Of a stretch of 64,000 bases of DNA, positions 25,885 to 32,656 are shown in pieces; the stretch's first letter is position 1, and every line of letters starts with the position of its first letter. Origin of the DNA: Hydrogenophaga sp040372165. GTDB lineage: Bacteria > Pseudomonadota > Gammaproteobacteria > Burkholderiales > Burkholderiaceae_C. The stretch lies in NCBI RefSeq assembly GCF_040372165.1, contig NZ_BAABWG010000001.1, positions 744,001-808,000 of the forward strand, read 5' to 3'. Below the pieces are notes generated by a model that was not told where the DNA came from, made no database searches, and saw only the letters and a program-made list of their open reading frames with translations. Both the position numbers and the translations under genes were made by a program.

Positions 25885-25920
25885 GGTGGAAGGCGTAGGA
25901 AGGAAGGCTTGGGGAATGGT

Positions 25921-26424
25921 TCAGCAGCAGGAAGACTTGGCGCTGGAGGGCGTGGCAGGCTTGGCGCAGCAACCGGCCGCTGCCGGTGATGGTGCAGGAG
26001 CGGAGGCACAGCAAGCTGGTTGAGCGGCTGCGTCGCCGGCCACCTCCCGGTCGTTGAACGTGGGGATCTGGTCCAGGGTGAGGAAGTGCTCCCAAGGAAG
26101 CCCCTGAGGATCCTGAATCCAGTGTTTGTCGCTGCGTGCATAGCAGCAGGTGGTTTCGCCTTCGTCCAGCATGGCCAGGTCGGCCTTTTGTGCGCGTTGC
26201 TTGAGTTCGGAGAGTTGCTCGGGGGCGTCGACCTGAAAGCCCAGGTGGTCAAGACCTTCGGTTCCTGCCCGAGTGGAGATGGCAAAGTTGACGGCCGGAT
26301 CGTCGAGCAGCCATTTGGCGTAGTCCTGTTCGATGCGCACAGGTTCAGCGCCAAAAAGCGCACTGTAGAAGCGGACATTGGCGTCGAGGTCTTTGACGTT
26401 GAGATGGACGTGGAGGCGGTTCAT
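25921..26424 (-). CDS. arsI: ArsI/CadI-family glyoxalase-fold protein (C-As lyase type) with Cys-rich tail
   Basis: Start ATG at 26424 (MNRLHVHLNV); the longer frame has no credible N-terminus. 167 aa. ArsI hallmarks are present: metal ligands His5 (or His7), His60 and Glu112 (WEHF), and the vicinal pair Cys93-Cys94 in ETTCCYARSDKHWIQDPQG, which binds trivalent organoarsenicals. ArsI splits the C-As bond of methylarsenite. After residue 125 there is an extra tail with three CC pairs (ACCA, GCCA, SSCC) separated by Ala/Pro/Ser, probably metal(loid)-binding. CadI-like proteins share the fold, so the substrate is an inference. Confidence 0.85.
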   Translation of the reverse strand: MNRLHVHLNVKDLDANVRFYSALFGAEPVRIEQDYAKWLLDDPAVNFAISTRAGTEGLDHLGFQVDAPEQLSELKQRAQKADLAMLDEGETTCCYARSDKHWIQDPQGLPWEHFLTLDQIPTFNDREVAGDAAAQPACCASAPAPSPAAAGCCAKPATPSSAKSSCC

Positions 26425-26480
26425 GGGGAGTCCTGTTCGATGTGAATGGTGTAGCAGAGGTGGCGGGTCTTCTTGAAAGG

Positions 26481-26828
26481 TCAGCAACCGCGTTTGGCTG
26501 CGCGCGGCGGCATGCAAGCCTGACCGGCACAGCAGTGCTCTGTGAGGTAGTCGAGCAGCCCGTTCATGGTGTCGAAACGGGCGCGATACAGCATGTTGCG
26601 GCCTTGAGGCTCGACATCCACGAGCTGGGCATGAGCGAGCTCCTTGAGATGAAAGGACAGGGCGCTGGGGCTGAGGTCGAGCGCAGCCGCGATTTCACCT
26701 GCGGTCATGCCTTGTGGCCCGGCGACGACCAGTGCGCGGAAGGCGCGCAGGCGCTGACGCTGAGCCAGTGCCGCCAGGCTGGCGATGGCTTGGTCTTCCA
26801 GGGCTGCGGCTTTGATCGTTCTAGGCAT
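26481..26828 (-). CDS. arsR: ArsR-family arsenic-responsive repressor
   Basis: 115 aa. Winged-helix DNA-binding core with recognition region LSPSALSFHLKELAHAQLVDVEPQGRNMLY. The metalloid site is at the C-terminus: Cys99, Cys100 and Cys105 (HCCAGQAC), with a further Cys115. This resembles the C-terminal Cys triad of Acidithiobacillus-type ArsR rather than the CVC site of E. coli ArsR. It is first in the ars operon and should repress it until As(III) binds. Confidence 0.93.
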   Translation of the reverse strand: MPRTIKAAALEDQAIASLAALAQRQRLRAFRALVVAGPQGMTAGEIAAALDLSPSALSFHLKELAHAQLVDVEPQGRNMLYRARFDTMNGLLDYLTEHCCAGQACMPPRAAKRGC

Positions 26829-26845
26829 GGCAAGCAGGGGTATTT

Positions 26846-26899
26846 ATTTCAATGATTCTTGAATGATTGAAATATATCAGACCGATGTTTGAAAGGCAA
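26846..26899 (-). promoter_or_regulatory. ars promoter and ArsR operator
   Basis: Read on the minus strand: -35 TTGCCT (26894-26899), 17-nt spacer, -10 TATATT (26871-26876). A dyad at 26846-26873 (ATTTCAATGATTC, TT, GAATGATTGAAAT) has 12 of 13 matching positions and overlaps the -10 end and the start of transcription, a good place for ArsR. Confidence 0.75.
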
Positions 26900-26944
26900 C
26901 AGCGTGTACTGAGCTGCTCAATGACGAGGTGTTTGCGCCAGTCC

Positions 26945-26962
26945 CTGTCACGCAAAATTCAT
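26945..26962 (+). promoter_or_regulatory. Candidate Pho box upstream of olsB
   Basis: CTGTCAC at 26945-26951 is a full PhoB half-site. The second half, 11 nt further (AATTCAT), matches only at TCAT. A TTGACA occurs at 26978-26983 but has no good -10. Weak by itself; it gains weight from the lipid-remodelling genes that follow. Confidence 0.35.
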
Positions 26963-27008
26963 CAAATTGCCATGTGGTTGACACTGCAACGGTGAAAACT
27001 GCAGTCTC

Positions 27009-27998
27009 ATGAAGACACAAGACACACATCCATCGAAACTGATTTCTCAGGCCATTCAGGACAGCCCCAGCATTCGCGAGCTGCCAACGCCCACCTTTGA
27101 CCTGTCACCACAGGCGCAGGCAGTGAGCGTGATCAAGCGGATCACAGCGCTGGCGGCCGGCAACAAGAAGCCGGCTTCATCAGAATCCAAAACAGTCAGT
27201 GGCGCTCCAGCGGTCCTCCCTGCACCTGCGGTCAAGACACGCCCGCGCGACGGCTCTGTGGCAGGCATTGAAGTGCGCTGGGCCAAGCATCAGGACGAGG
27301 TGCGCGAAGCGCAGCGTTTGCGCCACCAGGTGTTTGCGGGCGAAATGGGCGCGATCCTCTCCCGTGAGCTGCCCGGGCACGATGTGGACCTGTTCGACGA
27401 CTACTGCGAGCATCTTCTGGTGCGCGATACACAGACGCGCGAAGTCATTGGCACCTACAGGGTGCTGACGCCCGTCCAGGCCCGACGCGCCGGCAGTACT
27501 TATTCAGACACCGAGTTTGACTTGACGCGGCTGCGCTTCCTTCGCGACCGCATGGTTGAGCTGGGCAGGAGTTGTGTGCACAAGGACCACCGACATGGCG
27601 GTGTGGTCATGGCACTGTGGGGGGCACTGGCGGAGTTCATGCACCGCAATCAGCTGGACATCATGGTCGGCTGCGCCAGCGTACCCATGCACCATGAGGG
27701 CCCACATGGGCGTATCGATGGTGGACATGCCGCAGCGAGCATCTGGCGTCAGGTGCGAGAGAAGCACCTGGCCTCCGTCGAGTACCACGTGTTGCCGCGC
27801 TTGCCGCTGCCAGTGGATCAGCTCGATGACACACTGGATGTGGAGCCACCTGCGCTGGTCAAAGGTTACCTCCGGCTGGGCGCGAAGGTGCTGGGAGCGC
27901 CTGCCTGGGACCCGGACTTCAATACGGCGGACCTGCCGATGATGATGCGTCTGGCAGATCTGCCTGCACGTTACCGCAAGCACTTTCTGGGACTGTGA
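27009..27998 (+). CDS. olsB: OlsB-like N-acyltransferase (ornithine-lipid synthesis type)
   Basis: 329 aa. The GNAT-fold acyltransferase family of OlsB / 'hemolysin-like' proteins is visible from about residue 85: IEVRWAKHQDEVREAQRLRHQVFAGEMGA, GHDVDLFDDYCEHLLV, VIGTYRVLTP, and FDLTRLRFLRDRMVELGRSCVHKDHR. OlsB transfers a 3-hydroxyacyl group to ornithine, the first step to phosphate-free ornithine lipids. The N-terminal ~80 residues are polar and unconserved-looking. The OlsA partner is not in the window. It overlaps or abuts the next gene, forming a three-gene run with a metallophosphoesterase and a glycosyltransferase. Confidence 0.8.
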   Translation: MKTQDTHPSKLISQAIQDSPSIRELPTPTFDLSPQAQAVSVIKRITALAAGNKKPASSESKTVSGAPAVLPAPAVKTRPRDGSVAGIEVRWAKHQDEVREAQRLRHQVFAGEMGAILSRELPGHDVDLFDDYCEHLLVRDTQTREVIGTYRVLTPVQARRAGSTYSDTEFDLTRLRFLRDRMVELGRSCVHKDHRHGGVVMALWGALAEFMHRNQLDIMVGCASVPMHHEGPHGRIDGGHAAASIWRQVREKHLASVEYHVLPRLPLPVDQLDDTLDVEPPALVKGYLRLGAKVLGAPAWDPDFNTADLPMMMRLADLPARYRKHFLGL

Positions 27999-28000
27999 CC

Positions 28001-28912
28001 ATGATGACGCCAGCGCAAACCGTGCAAACCTGGCGCATGGGGACGGCAGGGGGCGCTGAGCCGCCGCCGGGCCCTTTTGTCCCCGGTGGCACTGCTGCCA
28101 ATCCACGGCCTGATGAGCGTTGGCGCTATCGGGCCGTTTTCATATCTGACCTTCATCTCGGTACGCCCGGTTGCCAGGCGGGGGCCCTGCTGGACTTTAT
28201 CAAGTACAACCCTGCCCAGACCATCTACCTGGTGGGCGACATTGTCGACGGCTGGCAGCTTCGCAGAAAGTGGTTCTGGCCGCAGGCACACAACGATGTG
28301 CTGCAAAAGCTGCTGAGGCTGGCCCGCAAGGGAACAAAGGTAGTGTTCGTGCCGGGCAATCACGACGAGTTTGCGCGCCAGTTCGACGGCCATCATTTTG
28401 GGGGCATCGAGGTGCGCAATGAAGCGACCCATGTGACGGCCAATGGTCGTCGCCTGTGGGTGGTGCACGGCGATCAGTTTGACGGCGTTGTGCAATGTGC
28501 GCCCTGGCTGGCTCATCTGGGGGATCACCTGTATGGGCTTGCGCTGCGCCTCAACCGGCATTTCAACTCTGCGCGTGCGCGCATGGGGCTGCCCTACTGG
28601 TCGCTCTCGCAGTACCTCAAGCACAAGGTCAAGAAGGCGGTGAACTATGTTTCCGACTTCGAAGTCGCGGTGGCCAAAGAGGCGCAGAACAGAGGCTACG
28701 ACGGGGTGGTCTGCGGGCACATTCACCGGCCAGAAATGCGCGATATCAACGGCGTCCTGTATGTGAATGACGGCGACTGGGTGGAGAGTCTTTCCGCCGC
28801 TGCTGAGACGCATTCGGGCGAGATGCGCCTGATTCACTGGGCGCAAGAGAGCCAGCTGCCTGCGGGTGTTGGCACAGATGTTCCCGTCAGTGTGGCGGCA
28901 GGAGGGGCTTGA
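28001..28912 (+). CDS. Calcineurin-like metallophosphoesterase, PlcP / LpxH-like
   Basis: About 303 aa from ATG 28001 (GTG at 27995 possible). All metal-site motifs of the family are present: FISDLHLG, VGDIVDGW, GNHDEF, VVHGDQFD and GHIH. Such proteins are usually labelled UDP-2,3-diacylglucosamine diphosphatase, but the subgroup next to a GT4 glycosyltransferase includes PlcP, the phospholipase C that removes phosphate head groups under phosphate starvation. The neighbours (olsB before, GT4 after, ppk next) favour PlcP over LpxH. No signal peptide is evident. Confidence 0.75.
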   Translation: MMTPAQTVQTWRMGTAGGAEPPPGPFVPGGTAANPRPDERWRYRAVFISDLHLGTPGCQAGALLDFIKYNPAQTIYLVGDIVDGWQLRRKWFWPQAHNDVLQKLLRLARKGTKVVFVPGNHDEFARQFDGHHFGGIEVRNEATHVTANGRRLWVVHGDQFDGVVQCAPWLAHLGDHLYGLALRLNRHFNSARARMGLPYWSLSQYLKHKVKKAVNYVSDFEVAVAKEAQNRGYDGVVCGHIHRPEMRDINGVLYVNDGDWVESLSAAAETHSGEMRLIHWAQESQLPAGVGTDVPVSVAAGGA

Positions 28913-28915
28913 AGC

Positions 28916-29983
28916 ATGCGCATTGTTCTGGTCACGGATGCCTGGATGCCGCAAGTCAACGGCGTTGTTACCACCCTGGTCGAGCTGGTCAGGCATGTTC
29001 GCTCACTCGGCCACGAAGTGACCGTGATCGAGCCCAGTGGATTCCGCACCATGCCTTGCCCGGGCTACGCCGGGATCGACCTGGCGGTATTGCCCGGCAG
29101 GCAAATGTACAGGCGACTGCGATCTCTCAAGGCAGATGCCATTCACATTGCCACCGAAGGTCCCCTGGGCTGGGCGGCGCGGCGTGAATGCAAGCGCCGA
29201 GGGCTGGCCTTTACCACCGCGTTTCACACGCGGTTTCCAGAGGTGGTCGAGGCGGCGACTGGCATTCCGGCGAGCTGGGGCTATGCCTTGCTGCGTCGCT
29301 TTCACGCTGCCAGTTCGGCAGTCATGGTGCCGACCCGTGGCATGAGCAAGTTCTTGCGTGAACGCCGCTTCGAGAGGCTGGTGGACTGGACCCATGGCGT
29401 CGATACGGATCTGTTCAGCTTTCATGAGACACCCACGGAGTATGCGAGGCTCGGGCGGCTGGCCAGGCCTGTGAGCCTGTATGTGGGCAGGGTGTCGTAC
29501 GAGAAGGATGTGCAGGCGTTTCTCGAGATGGATATCCCGGGCAGCAAGGTCGTGTGTGGGGAGGGGCCGCTGAGGCGTCGTCTGCAGGACAGTTTCCCTG
29601 CGGCACATTGGCTGGGCGTACTGCCACGCCATGAGCTGGCCAAGGTCTATGCGAGCGCCGACGTGCTGGTCTTCCCTAGCCCCAACGAAACTTTCGGGCT
29701 GGTGATGGTGGAGTCCATGTCGGCTGGGACGCCCGTGGCCGCGCTGCCGGTGGAAGGACCTACGGAAGTCATTGGTGAGAGCCAGGCCGGAGCGCTGAGC
29801 ACCGACTTGCATGAAGCCTGGGCGGCGGCACTCAAGTGTTCCCGGGTCCGTGCCAGGCAGCGGGCGGAGAAGTTCAGCTGGCGAGCAGCCACTCACCTGT
29901 TTCTGGCGTCTCTGGTTCCGGCCGGCCCGCAGCACCGATCAGCGGTGTTCAGTACACGGATGACAGGTAGGGCCCAGCACTGA
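28916..29983 (+). CDS. GT4-family glycosyltransferase, possible diacylglycerol glycosyltransferase (Agt-like)
   Basis: 355 aa, starting 3 nt after the previous stop, with AGGAGG upstream. It has the GT-B layout: N-terminal VTDAWMPQVNGVVTTLVELVRHVRSLGHEV and C-terminal PVSLYVGRVSYEKD, VVCGEGPLRRRL, and the E-x7-E motif in SPNETFGLVMVESMSAGTPV. Related enzymes (SqdX, mannosyl- and Agt-type) attach sugars to lipid acceptors. Placed after a PlcP-like phosphoesterase, a role in making glycolipids from diacylglycerol is likely; substrate is inferred. Confidence 0.78.
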   Translation: MRIVLVTDAWMPQVNGVVTTLVELVRHVRSLGHEVTVIEPSGFRTMPCPGYAGIDLAVLPGRQMYRRLRSLKADAIHIATEGPLGWAARRECKRRGLAFTTAFHTRFPEVVEAATGIPASWGYALLRRFHAASSAVMVPTRGMSKFLRERRFERLVDWTHGVDTDLFSFHETPTEYARLGRLARPVSLYVGRVSYEKDVQAFLEMDIPGSKVVCGEGPLRRRLQDSFPAAHWLGVLPRHELAKVYASADVLVFPSPNETFGLVMVESMSAGTPVAALPVEGPTEVIGESQAGALSTDLHEAWAAALKCSRVRARQRAEKFSWRAATHLFLASLVPAGPQHRSAVFSTRMTGRAQH

Positions 29984-29998
29984 AACGCGACTGTTGAA

Positions 29999-30010
29999 TA
30001 GAATGGGCCA
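29999..30010 (+). promoter_or_regulatory. Candidate -10 box for leaderless ppk
   Basis: TAGAAT at 29999-30004 is followed by GGGCCA and then the ppk ATG at 30011, the same 6-nt spacing as at glmM. No Shine-Dalgarno is present and no clear -35 was found. Confidence 0.45.
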
Positions 30011-32107
30011 ATGAGCCAGAACCCAACCAACCGCATTCCATTTCTTGATCGCGATCACAGCATTCTGGCCTTCAATGAGCGGGTCATGGACTGGGCCCGC
30101 AGAGATGATGTCCCCTTGCTCGAGCGCCTGCGCTACCTGGCCATTGTGTCGTCCAATCTTGACGAGTTTTTCGAGGTGCGCATGGCGCCGCAGCTGGCCG
30201 CCCGCAAGACCAACGAGACCCATGGGCAGTACACCGCACAAAGCTATCAGTCGCTGAGCGAGCAGGTGCACCGCATGGTGGCTGAGCAATACGTTATCTA
30301 CAACGAGCAGGTATTGCCTGCGCTGGAGAAGAAGGGCATCAAGCTCATCAGCCACGGCGAGCGCAATGCCCGGCAGCGCAAATGGGTCAAGGAGACTTTT
30401 CAGCGCGAAATCCAGCCCCTGCTCATGCCGGTGGGCCTGGACCCCGCGCACCCGTTTCCCCAGGTGGCCAACAAAAGCCTGAACTTCATCGTGCGGCTCA
30501 CCGGCAAGGACGCGTTCGGCCGGGAGAATGAGGTCGCCATTGTCAAGATTCCGCGCATTCTGCCCCGCTTTTACAAGCTGCCCGTGGTGCGGGGGTCCAG
30601 GCAGATTCACTTTGTTTCGATCTCGAGCCTGATCCGCTCGCACCTGTCGGACCTTTTTCCTGGCCGCCAGGTCACCGAGTTTTCGCAGTTCCGGGTGACA
30701 CGTCATTCCGACCTGGCTGTGGACGAGGAAGAGGTGAAGAACCTTCGTACGGCTTTGCGCAAAGGCTTGCAAAGCCGTCACTATGGCGAAGCGCTGCGCC
30801 TGGAGGTCTCTGCAGGCTGCTCGGAGTACCTCTCAGATTTTCTGCTGCGCCAGTTTGCTTTGCCGCCGGAAGCGCTCTACCGCGTCAGCGGGCCCGTGAA
30901 TCTGGTACGGCTGAACCAGCTGATCGACAATGCCGGGGCCGCTGCACTGCGGTTTGAACCTTATGAGGCTGGCTGGCCTGCGGATCTGGTGCCAGGGCAA
31001 TCGTTCTTCGAGCGTTTGCAACAGGGAGATGTGTTGCTGCACCACCCGTATGAGAGCTTCGATGCCGTTCTGGCCTTTCTGAGGGAGGCGGTTGAAGACC
31101 CCAACGTGCTTGCCATCAAGCAGACCATTTACCGTACCGGTGCCAAGTCGCAAATGATGGAGTTGCTGCGCGAGGCGGTGCGTCGCGGCAAGGAAGTGAC
31201 GGCCGTGGTGGAACTCAAGGCGCGGTTCGATGAGGAAGCCAACATCAGCTACGCCGAACGTCTGGAATCGGTCGGTGCACAGGTGGTGTATGGCGTGGTG
31301 GGGCTCAAGACGCACGCGAAGATGATGCTGATCACTCGGCGCGAACGAGGGCGCCTCAAGCGCTATGCCCATATGTCCACAGGCAACTACAACGCGGGTA
31401 CGGCCCGGCTGTATACAGACCTGGGCTATCTGACAGCCGATGACGCGCTGACAGCCGACGTCGACAACGTGTTCCTGCACCTGGCCAGCCAGAACCGACT
31501 GACGAAGCTGGGCAAGTCGGTCATCGCGCCGTTTCACCTGCACAAACTGATGCTGGACAAGGTCGAGAAGGCGGGGGCAGCGGCAGCGGCCGGAAAACCG
31601 GTGCGCATTGTGCTGAAGATGAACTCGCTGACCGATGTGCCTTTGGCTCGCTCGCTGGCCCTGGCATCCCAGCAAGGGGTGCAGGTGGATGCGATTGTGC
31701 GTGGTGCCTGTATCCTGCCTGCCGGTGTGCCAGGCGTGACCGAGAACGTCAGGGTGCGATCGGTCATCGGGCGCTTGCTTGAGCACTCGCGCGTGTTCTT
31801 CTTTGAAGTGGATGGCAAACAGGAGCTCTGGCTGTCCAGCGCCGACTGGATGAACCGGAACATGCTTCGCCGGGTCGAACTGGCGTGGCCGGTGACGGAC
31901 GCCGACCTGAGGCAGCGAATCATCGACGAATGCCTGACGCTGTACCTGCAGGACGACCGGGATTCCTGGCTGCTCCAGCCGGATGGTCGCTACGTGCGGG
32001 CCACTGAGCGCCCGGGAGGACGCGGCGCAAGAGGGCGCTCCAGGTCCAAGGCGAAGATCTCTGCCCAGGACACATTGATGGCACGGTATGGCAGCTCGCT
32101 GAGCTGA
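30011..32107 (+). CDS. ppk1: Polyphosphate kinase 1
   Basis: 698 aa, full length. N-terminal domain FLDRDHSILAFNERVMDWA and SNLDEFFEVRMA, middle domain DVLLHHPYESFDAVLAFL, and the catalytic C-terminus with KQTIYRTG and the phosphorylated histidine at about 454 in YAHMSTGNYN. It polymerises the gamma-phosphate of ATP into polyphosphate. A basic Gly/Arg extension follows the conserved end. It is followed by sixA on the same strand, and ppx lies about 5 kb on. Confidence 0.97.
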   Translation: MSQNPTNRIPFLDRDHSILAFNERVMDWARRDDVPLLERLRYLAIVSSNLDEFFEVRMAPQLAARKTNETHGQYTAQSYQSLSEQVHRMVAEQYVIYNEQVLPALEKKGIKLISHGERNARQRKWVKETFQREIQPLLMPVGLDPAHPFPQVANKSLNFIVRLTGKDAFGRENEVAIVKIPRILPRFYKLPVVRGSRQIHFVSISSLIRSHLSDLFPGRQVTEFSQFRVTRHSDLAVDEEEVKNLRTALRKGLQSRHYGEALRLEVSAGCSEYLSDFLLRQFALPPEALYRVSGPVNLVRLNQLIDNAGAAALRFEPYEAGWPADLVPGQSFFERLQQGDVLLHHPYESFDAVLAFLREAVEDPNVLAIKQTIYRTGAKSQMMELLREAVRRGKEVTAVVELKARFDEEANISYAERLESVGAQVVYGVVGLKTHAKMMLITRRERGRLKRYAHMSTGNYNAGTARLYTDLGYLTADDALTADVDNVFLHLASQNRLTKLGKSVIAPFHLHKLMLDKVEKAGAAAAAGKPVRIVLKMNSLTDVPLARSLALASQQGVQVDAIVRGACILPAGVPGVTENVRVRSVIGRLLEHSRVFFFEVDGKQELWLSSADWMNRNMLRRVELAWPVTDADLRQRIIDECLTLYLQDDRDSWLLQPDGRYVRATERPGGRGARGRSRSKAKISAQDTLMARYGSSLS

Positions 32108-32127
32108 ACTCAACTGAGCTGATTCCA

Positions 32128-32610
32128 ATGGACCTGATTCTCTGGCGCCATGCGGAAGCTCAGGACCACCCGATGGGTGCTGCTGGCGATCAGGGCGACC
32201 ACGCAGACATGGCACGGCGCCTGACGCCCAAAGGCGAGAAACAAGCCGCGCGAATGGCACGCTGGCTGGACGGCTTGCTGCCACAGGGTACCCGCATCAT
32301 TTCGAGCCCTGCGCGCCGGGCCGAGCAGACGGTGGCTGCATTGGGGCGCAAGTACAGGCTCGACGATCAGATCCGCCCGGGGGCTTCAGCAGATGCATTG
32401 CTGGACGCCTGTCGCTGGCCTGAGTCCAGGCTGCCCGTTTTGCTGGTGGGGCATCAGCCATCCCTGGGTCAGGTGGTGGCGCGCCTGCTGGACATGGCAC
32501 CCGGGGAGTGCTCGGTGCGCAAGGGCGCTGTGTGGTGGCTGCGCTATCGCGAGCGGGATGATGAGTCGACCGTGGTGGTGCGTTGCGTGATGGCACCGGA
32601 CATGCTTTGA
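32128..32610 (+). CDS. sixA: Phosphohistidine phosphatase SixA
   Basis: 160 aa. Histidine-phosphatase core: N-terminal LILWRHAEA with catalytic His8, LTPKGEKQAARMARWL, ISSPARRAEQTVAAL and LPVLLVGHQPSLGQVV. SixA removes phosphate from phosphohistidine proteins (NPr, and reported for Hpt domains such as ArcB). It follows ppk by 20 nt and converges on the hybrid kinase gene, whose product ends in an Hpt domain. Confidence 0.92.
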   Translation: MDLILWRHAEAQDHPMGAAGDQGDHADMARRLTPKGEKQAARMARWLDGLLPQGTRIISSPARRAEQTVAALGRKYRLDDQIRPGASADALLDACRWPESRLPVLLVGHQPSLGQVVARLLDMAPGECSVRKGAVWWLRYRERDDESTVVVRCVMAPDML

Positions 32611-32656
32611 TCGGCTGAGTGACAGCCACAAGCCCGGCATATTTCCTTGCTCGGCC

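Noticed and set aside
24730..25989. 419-codon plus-strand frame across acr3-arsC
   Set aside because: Antisense to two well-supported genes; Asp/His/Gly-rich nonsense product.
27995..28912. Calling the metallophosphoesterase lpxH outright
   Set aside because: Motifs fit, but its neighbours point to the PlcP branch; sequence alone does not decide, so no symbol was given.
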